Positions 1 to 10,573 of a DNA stretch of 64,000 nt are shown here, in pieces. The position numbers were made by a program, and so were the translations under genes. The notes beneath the pieces were generated by a model. That model did no database searches. It was not told the origin of the DNA and saw only the letters and a program-made list of their open reading frames with translations. The stretch's first letter is position 1; every line of letters begins with the position of its first letter. The stretch is from Viola odorata (taxonomy: Eukaryota; Streptophyta; Magnoliopsida; Malpighiales; Violaceae): positions 4,719,501 through 4,783,500 of the forward strand of contig OY829544.1 of the NCBI GenBank assembly GCA_963691705.1, written 5' to 3'.

Positions 1-149
1 GGAAGAAAGGGGAAGGAGATGAAGTAAAATTTGAATATAAGTGGGTCCCACTTTAAAAAATTTGGAATTTTAATAATTTATTTTTTTCATTTTAAGTTTT
101 ATTAGCTAATTAATAAAACTAATTTTTTAGTTAATAAGAAGATAAAAAA

Positions 150-370
150 TCTGACTAGGGGACCCAATATCAGGTACTTTTTCAGAAATAATATTAAAAT
201 ATTGAAAATAACGGCAGTTTGTCTCCGTTATGACAAAAGGGACCTCGGGCGACTAACGGATATAACGTTAGGAATTGAAATGAACAAAAATCGTCGTTAG
301 GGACTGACTAAAATGACAATAATAACGTTAGGGATTCCGGAGTGCCAAAACTCGATAATTGAGAGTGTTA
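150..370. repeat. Dispersed repeat fragment, related to 63140-63310
   Basis: This stretch shares a pattern with the far end of the window: both contain TTTGTCTCCGTTA, then spaced phrases such as CTAACGGATA and GGGACTGA, in the same order and orientation. The other copy lies inside an inverted-repeat element (62234-63636), so this piece is probably the remains of a related transposon that began left of the window. No coding capacity is seen. Confidence 0.45.
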
Positions 371-617
371 ATGCCTCACTTTTTAAACCATAAAAATATT
401 AAGTGAATTTTTTTTGTGTAAATTATAGAATTTTTTAAATAGTTTATCCTAAAATGATATTCCGATTGGTTTTTGGCAGAAGCTATTATATACATTGACA
501 ATCTGCAGATTAAGTGAGGTGCTACGATCATAACACCATAGACCATAATATTTCTCAGCTAATCCAGTGCAAAATAAAGGGTCTAGAAAACTGCGTGAGA
601 AGTGACGCTTTTTAATA

Positions 618-668
618 ATACCACATCGGCCAGAGATGTGGGAAGAGTGGGAGTTGTGGTGTATAAAA
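618..668 (+). promoter_or_regulatory. snRNA promoter: upstream sequence element plus TATA box
   Basis: ATACCACATCG at 618-628 matches the plant snRNA upstream sequence element (consensus RTCCCACATCG) with one mismatch. TATAAAA follows at 662-668. The gap of 33 bp is the spacing known for plant snRNA genes read by RNA polymerase II; polymerase III genes such as U6 have about 10 bp less. The TATA box starts 32 bp before the first U2 base. Confidence 0.85.
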
Positions 669-693
669 GCGGAAGGCCGTGATTGTCCAATTC

Positions 694-889
694 ATACCTT
701 TCTCGGCCTTTTGGCTAAGATCAAGTGTAGTATCTGTTCTTATCAGTTTAATATCTGATATGTGGGCCATTGGCTCACACGATATTAAATTAATTTTTTA
801 AGGGGGAGAGTCCACAACAGTAGCTTGCTACTGGGCCTCTCGCGCGTCGCCTCTGCGTTGCACTACTGTATTGGCCCGGCGCACCCTCC
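694..889 (+). ncRNA. U2 spliceosomal snRNA
   Basis: The sequence opens with ATACCTTTCTCGGCCTTTTG, the conserved U2 5' end. It carries the branch-point recognition element GTAGTA near 727-732, the stem IIa/IIb region after it, and a Sm-type U-rich site (AATTTTTTAAG) near 792-802. The GC-rich stem III/IV region runs to about 889. The length of about 196 nt is normal for plant U2. U2 pairs with the intron branch site in the pre-spliceosome. Its promoter and 3' box are both intact, so the locus looks functional rather than a retro-pseudogene. The exact 3' end is inferred from family length. Confidence 0.95.
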
Positions 890-893
890 AATT

Positions 894-902
894 CCAGTTT
901 AA
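894..902 (+). terminator. snRNA 3' box
   Basis: CCAGTTTAA fits the plant snRNA 3'-end signal (CA, short gap, AGTNNAA), placed 5 bp after the predicted U2 end. This signal directs 3' end formation of polymerase II snRNA transcripts. Confidence 0.75.
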
Positions 903-904
903 GG

Positions 905-2528
905 TTTAACTTCTGTGACACTTGGGTGTTTCGCTTTGATTTTAGAGGGTAGGTCATCGGTTAAGCTCAATTAAATTCAAATCGGCCCATCTTTAAATAC
1001 CGAATCAATAATTAGCATCGAGCACAAAAGACCGCTAAAATAGATAATTATGCGCGAAAACTTAGCTAAAATGATTGTTTTGATCACCTTTCTAATTTTA
1101 TTAGTTGTTTATTTGCTCAACCCCATGAATCTGATGGCACCTCTCCTTTGGAGTTGAGCTGAGCCGAGCTTCATTATATTCTGGCGCAGTTCATCAAATT
1201 TTAAGCAAGTTAAACTTTCAATTAGTGGAGTTTGGTGTAGGTCATGTTAGAGTTAGAACTAATTCTAACTTGATTTGTTTATTTATTAAATGACTAAATA
1301 AGAAGTCAATCTTAGTCTATTTTGATATTTTTGTCCAATGATAATTTGACATATAATATACTGTAAAACTCCTTCTTACATAATAGTTATATCTCTCCAA
1401 TTAATTTAATTTATATAAATATTATTTTATAACCTGAATAATCTAATTATTGAAGTTTTGTTACATATTAGCTCACCGAGTCTAATCATTCCAAGTTCAC
1501 TTAAGCTCTAACTTGGCTCGTTAATAGTCCCTTCATCCTGGTAAAGAAGGTTGATACAGTATTTTACAATTTATTTATATCAAATCAATTGGTCTTCATT
1601 AGTTAAGCATTCCACCCAAATTGCAATCACATGGTGAAACATTGGCTGCCATTTTTTAGGTGGTCATGGTTCAAACCTATTATCTACATCTTCTTTTTAA
1701 GATGTAAAATTAAATGAAATTAAATGATAATATATGTACTTAGCGGTCTCATGCAAATTGCAAACATACACTTTCCCAATTACTAGCTAGTTCTTGCAAG
1801 AAAGATGGGCTTACACTTTCCCAATTACTGCAAGTACAATGGGCTCTTAACTCAATTCATTTAGCCCAACAAAGCCGCAATTGAAAACAAGTGGTGGCAT
1901 CGCGCAGTCAAAGCTATTGTGGCAATATCTTTGAGGCAAGACAACCGACAATGTTGCCCATATTCGCCGACCATATTTTATATTTTTGCATAAAAATCCG
2001 CACCCGCCCCTGTTCCCCAACATTAGGATTTAAGGACACATAAACATGGCGAGAAGGAATATACTGGTAACCTTATTGGTCCATGAAAAATTAAAAATCA
2101 TGAGTTAAGATCAATGATGTTCGTGCAAAATTGGTTCATTATAAGTAAAATATTCTGAATAGATAATTTCTCTATACATAAAGATCAATCATGCAATATT
2201 TTATTTTAAAAAAAAGTAAAGTGTCGAATCATTCACATCCAGTACCAGTTAACTGTTGTTTCATTTCATCCAATGATCTTGCAAAAGTAAAGACTAAAGA
2301 AACATAGGTGTAGAACTAAGGAGTATTTGCATTCTCATTTAAAGTATATATTTGTGTATATCAATTTTACATTTACAAGTCATATATAAAACTTGAATGT
2401 TTAGATAAATAATGAAGATATTGCTCTTGATTTTATGTTAGTTGTTGAAGTTAAAATTAATACCAATACACTTCTATACAAAGGAAGAACTTATGATCAA
2501 AGCTCCGCCGGAAGAAGGTACCTTTGTT
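905..2528. other. Intergenic, no gene seen
   Basis: AT-rich sequence with no supportable open reading frame. A short phrase, ACACTTTCCCAATTACT, occurs twice about 45 bp apart around 1768 and 1811. Nothing else could be identified; the last part may be the 3' flank of the minus-strand gene that follows. Confidence 0.5.
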
Positions 2529-2628
2529 GTAACGCCAAACACCAAAAAAATATAGATGGCGTTACCTTGATAATTGCCAGCAAAAGAAGCAACACCACAA
2601 GGTAAAAAATATTAGGTGTTGCTACTTC
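2529..2628 (-). other. Two adjacent stem-loops in a probable 3' UTR
   Basis: GTAACGCCA at 2529-2537 pairs with TGGCGTTAC at 2557-2565. GCAACACC at 2589-2596 pairs with GGTGTTGC at 2615-2622, and the second stem extends through GAAG/CTTC across a 2-nt bulge. They lie 10-110 bp downstream of the stop codon of the minus-strand gene, so they would be in its 3' UTR. Function is unknown. Confidence 0.4.
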
Positions 2629-2637
2629 TTTTCTTGA

Positions 2638-4186
2638 TCATTGCCAGCAAAACAAGACCTTCCAAAGTCGGTGAGCTCTTCGTATGAACTTACCAATATT
2701 CCCAGCAACCACAGGTGGAGGTAGGAAAGGAGGCACCGGAATTGGTGGTTGTGGAGGTGATGAATTTTGCCCTCTTGGAGTGGTTTCTGAAATGAAAAAT
2801 GATGCTCCATTACAACTACGATTACTGCTACTTCTTCTAAGGTAGAAGCTTCTGCTACCAACATCACCGATCAATTCAGATTTGTCCAAACCTATTAAAT
2901 CCGAATTCAAATCATCAGCAACCGGAACTGTAATAGTTGCATTGAAGGGTTGTAATCCATACTTTCCAATTGAGCCAGAAAGGGGTTTGGTCCAAAAATA
3001 CAACAAAGGGTCTCCGCATTGTTATCTAAACTTACTAACAAGTCTCTCTTGTGAATTTACACTATCTCTAAATATCCTAATCAAGACTAATTCTACACCA
3101 AGCATTTCCTGCTCAGCTCTGGGATTCGAGTCTCCTAGCTTACATTCTTCTAATTCTACAAATTGGATAGTAAGACGAAGAGAAAGGAGCAAACCAAACT
3201 AGAGGTAAATTAGATGTGAAGTCAAAACCTTGCCACTTACTTTGGAGGCTAAAGTAGGACTGATGCAATTCATAAGAGGATGCTGCATCTTTTTCGAGCT
3301 TAGGAGTTCTCCCTTCTTCACCATATTTGTCAACTACAAGCTTAATTATGTCCTCCACACTAGAACCCAATTTCACCATACTCCTCACTGGTCCTGGGCT
3401 CCCTTCCACTGTTACATTCACCACAACTTTTGCATCTTTCTTGTATCCCTAAAAGCACAAGCTTCCAACAAAATTAGAAAATTATGATTTGAGCAATGTC
3501 AGGTAAACTTCAGCTTTCCGATCTCAAGTTCATCAAATTGAATCATGAAAATGTCTGATGGCCTAATTTACTAACTTTTTAAACCAATGTAGCTACTAGT
3601 TTAACAAAAGAAGCAAAACAATATCATCAATTAACTGCTGAAAAACAAGAATCAAAAGCTCATCACCCTCAAAATTAAAAACCTAATTTTTATATTTTTT
3701 TCCAATCAGCCGATAAAGATCAAAATCTAACCCAGAAAAGGATTTTTTTTTCAGGGAAGCCAGAAAAACAGAAATTAAACCATTCATCTACATATCTAGT
3801 AAGTACTAATTGTTTACTATTATTAGTTATTACTTATATATTACCTTAAGTCCATCAAGATTCTGAGGGGAGAGTGGCGGCAACAAAGAAGGGGAAGAAA
3901 CAGAGACATCCATGCAAGTTACAGGCAAAAGCCCACCTTCATTCTCCGACCACAAACTCCTCCGACTCTCCACCAGATCCTGATCGTCGCTGCCATCATC
4001 ACTACATAAAAGCAACGGTTCCGATGAGCATCGGGTCAAAATCTTAATCAGCTTGGAGGGCTGCTTCCCAATCCCAGGTCGCCTAGGCGGTGTAGTCCTC
4101 TTAGAAGGAGAAGGTGATGGATGTGGGGCCTTACTCTTCCGGCCGCCGGAAACAAGAGCTCTTCGCCGGAGATTCTTCTCTGGCAT
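2638..4186 (-). CDS. DUF7054 protein, At4g22758-like, three exons
   Basis: Three exons join in frame: 4186-3845, 3448-3241 and 2891-2638 (804 nt, 267 aa plus stop). All introns obey GT-AG: donors AAG|GTAATA and AAA|GTAAGT, acceptors TTTTAG and AATAG. The first 110 residues are basic and Ser/Pro-rich ([16 protein letters not shown]). The middle carries the recognisable ubiquitin-fold-like DUF7054 core: [36 protein letters not shown], then FSLQS joined across intron 2 to [20 protein letters not shown] proline-rich linker follows, then a basic/aromatic tail, [13 protein letters not shown]. This order is that of the plant family annotated as uncharacterized protein At4g22758. The biochemical role is unknown. 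The start is the first Met of the basic N-terminus. The whole frame is open with no defects. Confidence 0.88.
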
Positions 4187-5246
4187 ACGTTATCGGAGTA
4201 AAAAAATAATCTTTTGATATGGGTTTTCCTAGATTGTATTGATTGAAACAAAAAGAAAGGATCTTTTTTTGGGCCCTAGAGGTAGAGGTAGTTGGCGAAG
4301 GAAGAAAGGAAGCACGATGGGAGGAGTGGACACAGGACGGCGACACGGACACACTTGACTTCCGCGGTATTAACTGTTTTTCTTGTCCAGACTCCAGAGT
4401 CTCTTTTGTTGCTTAGCTTGTGGGTTTTGCATTTGCTTGCCTCTGCGGTATTTAGTTGTGCGCTTTTCGCCTTTGATTGTAACGTCACCACCTTTTTATT
4501 GGACAAATACAAATAAAGATTAGAGGGCTCGAATACAAAACACCCAAATGGCCAATACTAGTAAATTGCAATTAGAAATAAATCCAAAAAGAAAATAAGT
4601 AATAACAAGCTATTCACATTGCTTATAAAAGAAGAAGAAATAATTAGAAAAAAGTTAATATTGGAGCTTGACTCACGGTTGAGGTTCATACAAGGGTGTC
4701 GCTTAACTAGCGGTGACTTAATTAATGGGAGCACCTATTGGCATCAATCCATCTACCAACATCATAGTAGCAAATTACGAATTGGATTTTTTTTCCCCTA
4801 ACAATGACAAATCTCATTAAATAAAATAGTTGCACAAAATACAATTTTATACGTGTCGTTTATGATGAAGTGACTCACCATTGGATCAAAAGTATTGAGA
4901 TGCGCGTGGTGCCTTCTTTCGACGGCAGTTATCCTTTTTTTAATTCATCAATTTTGTTACTTTTACGGTTATGTTTTACTTTAGATTTAATTTAAATAAA
5001 ATCCATATTAAATTTTATTTTAGTTCGTGGGTATGTAACATGTAAGCGCCTCCCCTACCTAAGCAATGATTTCCTTCCTAATTTATCTCATATTATTACC
5101 AAAAAAATTATTCCTAATAGTTGAATAATTTTAATTATCCATTTGTTTACTCCTCTCCATACCTTTTTACTCTCCTCTGTTTATTCAAAACATAGCATTT
5201 GTTATCAACCTGTGATAAATGTAAGTAGTTCGTCGTCACTCATATC
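4187..5246. other. 5' flank of the DUF7054 gene and intergenic DNA
   Basis: The first few hundred bases upstream of the minus-strand start (4187-4500) should hold its promoter and 5' UTR; no clear TATA box was assigned. The remainder is AT-rich without a supportable gene. Confidence 0.4.
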
Positions 5247-5248
5247 TA

Positions 5249-6161
5249 CTCCCTCCGTCATAAATTATGTAGTTTTGCTACTAATCTCTTATCCCGAATT
5301 AATTGACGTTCTCACTTTTGCAAGCAAAAAATTCATCCATTTGACAATTTAACCCCTACCCTCATCCCGTCTTCCTCCTTTCCATTCACACTCACATGTG
5401 ACCTCTCGCTCTCTCTCTCTCTTCTCTCTCAGTCCTCTCAACCACCACTGCCACCTCCAGCACCATCACACAACCACCACGACCACTCCATCTCCCCACA
5501 CCATAACCACCGCTGTCACCTCCTACACCACCACCCAACCACCGCTGGACACTCCATCTCCCTACACCACAACCACCATCCCCAAATAAACTAGCCACCA
5601 CAACCGGATCCGACCACCACAAGCTACCATCTCCGCCTCGATCTCTCCTCCACCCACCACTAGATCTGGATCTAGATTATTTTTCAGATTTGAATTTATT
5701 GGTATGTATTTTGGTGAGAAAGAAAGGTGGCTAGATTTTTTGGTTAGGAAAATGGTGGCCCGATTTTGCATGTTAAGAATCTAGCGAGGACTGTCGGATT
5801 TTGTTGGTAAGGGTTTTGGTGAGGGAGATTGTTCCCGACTGAGCAGTAGTGGCTGAAAATACCTCAAAAATTTCGGGTATTTTCGGGTTAGATCCTTTTG
5901 TTCTATTTTTCCCTTCATGTTTTGATTCATTATTTATTTTAATTTCTAAAGATTCGATCTTTTTCTTGGGTCCATTTTAGTTCATGGTGGAGATGGATCT
6001 GGTGATGGTTGGTGGTGAAAGAGGTCGGTGTTGTGCCGAAAGAGAGAGAGAATGGCATATTCGTAGATTTGGGAGTGAACAATGGGTAGAATTGGTAAAT
6101 CAATTGGTACCTTAATTTTGGTTACTATTCTGAAACGATATATAATTTGTGACGGAGGGAG
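5249..6161. mobile_element. Long Stowaway-type (Tc1/mariner) non-autonomous element
   Basis: The left end, CTCCCTCCGTCATAAATTAT, and the right end, ATAATTTGTGACGGAGGGAG, are inverted repeats of about 20-24 bp. A TA dinucleotide flanks both sides (5247-5248 and 6162-6163), as expected for Tc1/mariner insertion. At 913 bp it is longer than typical Stowaway MITEs. The interior holds a CCACCA-rich low-complexity stretch (5400-5660) and no transposase. Confidence 0.8.
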
Positions 6162-6163
6162 TA

Positions 6164-7096
6164 TTAAATAAGAAGTCATTCGTTCGATTCTTGTGTATGA
6201 AGTACAAAAAAATAATTTTTATTTTAAGTTATTCTTTAGAGTAATTTTTATCATTTATTGGGAATACTTCATCCCTTACTAATATGATTTAGTACGAACA
6301 AAATTAATATCAACTCAATGAGCTCAAAGATTCACGTAGTTCTGACTTGTACATGAGATAAATTCAAAATATAATATATAAAATAATAAGTGAAGTCTGA
6401 ATTTTTTTGATCCAATGATGAGTTGAGAGTCACGTCCGTACATGCTATGCTGACGTGCTTATCATAGAGGAACCCATTTTATACTAGCAAGGCACTACCA
6501 CCAAAACAAATAAATCGTGTCGCCTTCTCTGTCACACAAAATATAGTATATTTATGGTGAATATGTCTGTATATACAGATCTGACTCTAACCATTAGATC
6601 AACTATATAGTGACGCACGTGTATTGAGTGCATTAGCGGTAAGTTATCCTCTTTTTAATCAGTTTTTTTTTTTGTTTAGAAAGCAAGACAAGTACATTGC
6701 TAATAACATTAGATTTTACTCACTTAGTAGTTGGATTTACATAATTTTAAAAAAAAATAGTTGTCCTATTTATCTCTTTAGATGATTACTTAATAGTTTT
6801 TACTCTCTTACTTTTAATTAATTTAATTAAATTAACCACGTAGATCAATTCCCAATTAACTTCCCATTTTTTTCATTCTCAATAATCACTACACTTAATT
6901 ATAGGAGCTTTATACATATTCGTATAACTTTAAAATTTGGTGGTTACAAGAAAAATTAGAGGGAATCATTCAGCAGATTAATGAAAAAGAGGAAAAATTT
7001 AACGAATGAAATTAAATTTTTAGTGAATTCAGACCCATTTAAACCAAGTTTTATAACAAGCTTGTTCGGTTGTGAACGATCATAAAAGAGAGGGAA
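6164..7096. other. Intergenic, AT-rich
   Basis: No gene, RNA or repeat could be supported here. Confidence 0.4.
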
Positions 7097-7106
7097 AAAT
7101 ATATCA

Positions 7107-7325
7107 GGGATAAAGTTAAAAAACAACCCTGAACTTTAATATTTTATTTAATCGCAACCCTGAACTATTTGTTTGTTTAATAACCCCCCTGAACTTATAA
7201 ATAACGATCAAATAACCTCTCACCGTTAAAAAAACGTGACATGTCATTAACTCCGTCAATTTCTTTTGCCACGTCAGCTACTGGTTGCCACGTCGGTGAA
7301 CAGTGACCGGTGAGCCCCACCACTC
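7107..7325 (+). repeat. Left terminal inverted repeat of the MULE
   Basis: Aligns with the reverse complement of about 9805-10021 with scattered, mostly transition, differences. The phrase ATTTGTTTGTTTAAT is kept in both arms except for its flanks. The right boundary is approximate. Confidence 0.8.
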
Positions 7326-7431
7326 CATTTCACCTTCTCTCTTCCCCTTCTTTCATCCCTCTCTTCACCGCTGCCACTTCCCTCCTCCACCACCATCTCT
7401 CTCTTTCACCCACTACCACCTCTTTCCTCTC

Positions 7432-8862
7432 TAGAGGTGTTCAACGGTTTTGTCGGTAGAAAACTGAAATTTGAAGTTCGGTTTTGTTCATTCAGAAATT
7501 TTCTAAGTCCCTTTTGTTCCGTAATTGACTAAATCATTATCCGTAATTTTTTGCCCAAATTATTTCAGAATGGAAGTTCGGTAACAGTTAACACACGATC
7601 AAGTGCAGCCATTGTACCATCACCTTCATTGCAGAAGGAAGACTTGTAAGGGTCTGTTTGGCGTTCCGGTTGTTGTGGCAAAAGTGTTGTGGCAAAAGTG
7701 TTGTGGTAAAAGTACTTCTGGAAAAGCTAGTATGCTGTTTGGTAAACATTTCTTAAAAGTGCTGTGGGAAACGAGAAGTTATTTTTAGTGTTTGGTAAAA
7801 CTATAAAAATGAAATAGTTGGAGTATAAAACCCATTTTTAAAAAATTAATAAAAATAGGAAAAGTGGATCTAGAATTACTTATCTTGAGATGGAAATTTT
7901 ATTGTGGTAGTTTTTAATTTATTTTGTTCTATTATATAAAGTAAAAAAATGAAAGAAAAATGAAAGAAAAAAAAAGAAGAGGAGAGAGGCAAGCAAACGC
8001 AGCACTGCGTTTGCGACTGCCCAAAATTTCTGCAGTGAGAAAAGGAGGGGGGGGGGGGGGGGGGCAAGGCATAAAACCCAACCAGCTTTCCAAAAGGCTC
8101 GGTTGAAAAGGTGTACCCAAACGGCCAAAGTTGGAAAGCTTGGTGGGAAAAGTTGGTTTGCAACCCAACTTGCAACCCCAAACACCACCTAAGAGAGCAT
8201 CGTCTTCGTTGTTGCGGTCTTCGCCTTGGTTGATTCCTATAAGCTCTTCTCCCGCTATAAAAAAATAAAAAACAGTTTTAATTGTTCCATATTAGTTTGA
8301 TTCTCCTTCCTGCCATCACACCACCGCCTCCTCCCATCATAACAGATCTGTATTACCAAAAATTTCACAAATTGGTTGTTCTCGCAGATCTGTTTCAAGA
8401 TTGAATTTTTAAAACAGTTGGTGTAGTGGAGGGGGTGGTAAAGATGGAGGCGGAGAGGGTGGCGGTAGAGGTGTAGAACATGGTGGAGAAGAGACTGAGA
8501 ATGAAAAGATGAAGAAGAAGGTATTGAGATAAAGAGAGAGGAAGAAGAAAAAGCAAGCAAAAGAAGGAGGAGGAGAAAGATGTCAAAGAGAGAGGAATAA
8601 GAAAAAGAAAGAAGATAAAGCAAGCAAAAGGAGGAGGTCACAAAATGAAGAAAGATGAAGAAAGAAAAGAATGACTGGAAAAAAAAACGCTTATATATTA
8701 GGTCACAAAATTTCAGTTAGAATGGTTAACCGAAATTTTCATTATCACTTCCATTCTGATCCGTAGTAAAGTATCGAATTTTGAAATTCCGAAATTCCAA
8801 AACCGAACGAGCAAAATTTCAGTTTCGGAAATTCGGGTGCGGTTTTCCGATGAACACCCCTA
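7432..8862. mobile_element. hAT-like non-autonomous element nested in the MULE
   Basis: The ends TAGAGGTGTTCA and TGAACACCCCTA are inverted repeats with one mismatch. The 8-bp flanks TTCCTCTC and CTCCTCCC agree at 6 of 8 positions, with transitions only, consistent with a decayed hAT target duplication. Subterminal regions are full of TTTCGGAAATTCGG-like motifs, as in the other hAT-like elements of this window. Part of the interior is a Tourist MITE; the rest (8280-8690) is purine-rich, with no transposase. Confidence 0.7.
7650..8189. mobile_element. Tourist (PIF/Harbinger) MITE
   Basis: The left end GGGTCTGTTTGG and the right end CCAAACACCACC are imperfect inverted repeats, flanked by TAA on each side (7647-7649 and 8190-8192), the typical 3-bp PIF/Harbinger duplication. 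A related copy in inverse orientation lies at 45851-46376; they share for instance the AT-rich core around 7861-7960. It contains a run of 18 G at 8047-8064. Confidence 0.78.
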
Positions 8863-9084
8863 CTCCTCCCTCATTTTTCATGACTTGAAACCCAACCAAC
8901 AAGAAACAGAAGACCATGATTTTTCTTTTACAAAAAAGAAATTAATACATAAAATCGATAATTCCCTCATTTTCCATGTTATTTATTCAGGAACTAACAA
9001 ACAAACAAACCCAAATCACATTTGGGCGAAACAAATCAAAATCAAACATATGATGTTATGATTAATAGACCATTGGTGAGTTTG

Positions 9085-9807
9085 GCCAAGACAGCGAAGA
9101 AATACATGTTGCTGATGGACAGAAAAGGCTTGACAACTTCAAATTTCAAATCACCAACCCTTAACCCCAAAACCCCTTTCACAAACATCCTGATGAAGCA
9201 CCCTAATTCACCGTTGGGATCTGACGGACCCGGTTTTATTTCTCAATGGGTTTTGTTCAATTTGAGCCCGATTCTCTCTCTCGGACTTCCAAAACCGCTA
9301 GAGCAAGCCACAATCCACACCTTTCGCCTCCCTTCTAGCCTAATCAAGAACGATTATCACCGTCTCTACGATTTCTTCCACTAGTCCGCTGGAGTCGTCC
9401 TTGACAAGGCCCAAAAATTAGGTCTTTCGCGTGACGAGGCATGCCACAATCTCATCTTCGCCACGCGTTTCAACTCCTTCGGCGGATTTAAGCTCATCTT
9501 CCTTAACGCGCTCAAGTGGTTGGCATGCGCCGAAGTAAGAGTCCACACGGAGCTCGCGAAGGAGATCAGATTTGTGGTACAATCTGACGGTGGGAAGATC
9601 ACAATGGACGGGATGGAAAAGATGCCGCTGATGAAGTTCGTCATGTACGAGCTCCTCCGTCTGGAACCGCCGGTGCTGTTGCAGTTCAGCAGGAAGGTGA
9701 AATGTTGTTTGGATTCTAGAATTTTTGATCGGGCCAACGAGTTTGTAGTGGACCGGTTTGTTGGAGAAGGAGAGAAGATGTCAAAGCATGTGTTGTGGTC
9801 AAAGTGA
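9085..9807 (+). pseudogene. Broken CYP74 (allene oxide synthase-type) cytochrome P450 fragment
   Basis: One reading frame resembles the middle and C-terminal part of CYP74 enzymes, which rearrange fatty-acid hydroperoxides in oxylipin (jasmonate) synthesis. Recognisable blocks in order are LGSDGPGFISQWVLFNLSPI, LHTFRLP-like IHTFRLP, SAGVVLDKAQKLGLSRDEAC, the CYP74 I-helix signature FNSFGG, a K-helix ELLR, and IFDRANEFVVDRFVGEGEK. Defects are an in-frame TAG at 9382-9384 (probably a former Ser codon), loss of about 35 residues after LLQFSRK, a missing N-terminal half, and a stop before the haem-binding Cys loop. It lies inside the Mutator-like element, so it is best read as captured host sequence. 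It cannot make a working P450. Confidence 0.88.
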
Positions 9808-10090
9808 GTGGCGAGGCCCACCTGCCACTGTTTGACAATGTGGCAGCAAGCCGACGTGGCACAAAAAACTAACGAAGTTACTGACACGTCACGTTTTCTT
9901 AATGGTAGGGGGTTATTTGATCATTATTTATAAATTCAGGGGGGTCATTAAACAAACAAATAGTTCAGAGTTGCAATTAAATAAAACATTAAAGTTTAGG
10001 GTTGTTTTTTAGCTTTATCTCAAATATATCATAATGGGAATTCAATACAATGAGAGTCGATAAGTTGTTATGCAGGTAGTTAATTGTTAG

Positions 10091-10568
10091 TGATAATACA
10101 AATAAATGCATCGAGGGTACTTTCGACCTTGCATCACCAACAGGTAACCAACTCTATGAATGTTAGCTTCACCAGGTAAGTATATTGTACTGCTTATATG
10201 ACATATCAGGGTAGACTATCGGGAAAATGGACATGTATCGGTAACGGCTAATTGAGCCCAGATGACACGTGTCCATGGCAACTCACTCATGAGGCAGGGC
10301 TATAAATACTCATCTCGCCCCCTATTTAGGGATATATACACACATATAGAGAGATGCTGCCCCCATCGCTGCTCACCTACCGGTCTCCGCCCCCTCATCC
10401 GCTAGTCTCCTTTATCATTCATTTTCATCATGTTTACTGACTTGATCGTCGGAGCCTCTACGCCGGGAGGGGTCTCCGGCGCTTTGTAGGTGGCTTAGGA
10501 GCAAGGAACTCATCTTGTCCAACTTGTCAGATTACACATTCGTCCTCACCCCCGATCCAGGATTATCA
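10091..10568. mobile_element. Solo LTR, 478 bp
   Basis: The ends TGATAATAC and GGATTATCA form inverted repeats starting TG and ending CA. The 5-bp GTTAG is duplicated exactly on both sides (10086-10090 and 10569-10573). A TATA box, TATAAATA, lies at 10301-10308, followed by the GC-rich segment common in plant LTR transcripts. No internal retrotransposon sequence follows, so this is a solo LTR left by LTR-LTR recombination. The superfamily (Ty3/gypsy or TRIM) cannot be fixed without the interior. Confidence 0.8.
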
Positions 10569-10573
10569 GTTAG

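Larger units (their letters stand above)
7107..10021. mobile_element. Mutator-like element carrying a CYP74 gene fragment (Pack-MULE type)
   Basis: The ends GGGATAAAGTTAAAAAAC and (reverse complement) GAGATAAAGCTAAAAAAC begin terminal inverted repeats that stay alignable for about 220 bp (7107 to about 7325 and about 9805 to 10021). The 10-bp AAATATATCA is duplicated immediately outside both ends (7097-7106 and 10022-10031), in the size range of Mutator target duplications. No mudrA-type transposase is present. The cargo is a broken cytochrome P450 CYP74 piece near the right end. A hAT-like element with a Tourist MITE inside it is nested at 7432-8862. Long inverted repeats plus captured host gene sequence is the definition of a Pack-MULE. 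Confidence 0.88.

Noticed and set aside
1650..1700. B-box-like GGTTCAAACC suggesting a SINE
   Set aside because: No A box at the right distance and no poly-A or duplications.
5392..5771. Open frames on both strands in a CCACCA/GGTGGT-rich stretch
   Set aside because: Low-complexity composition inside the Stowaway-type element; the frames have no domain and no start context.
8255..8641. A 128-codon minus-strand frame
   Set aside because: Caused by a GAAGAA-rich plus strand within the hAT-like element; serine/leucine runs only.
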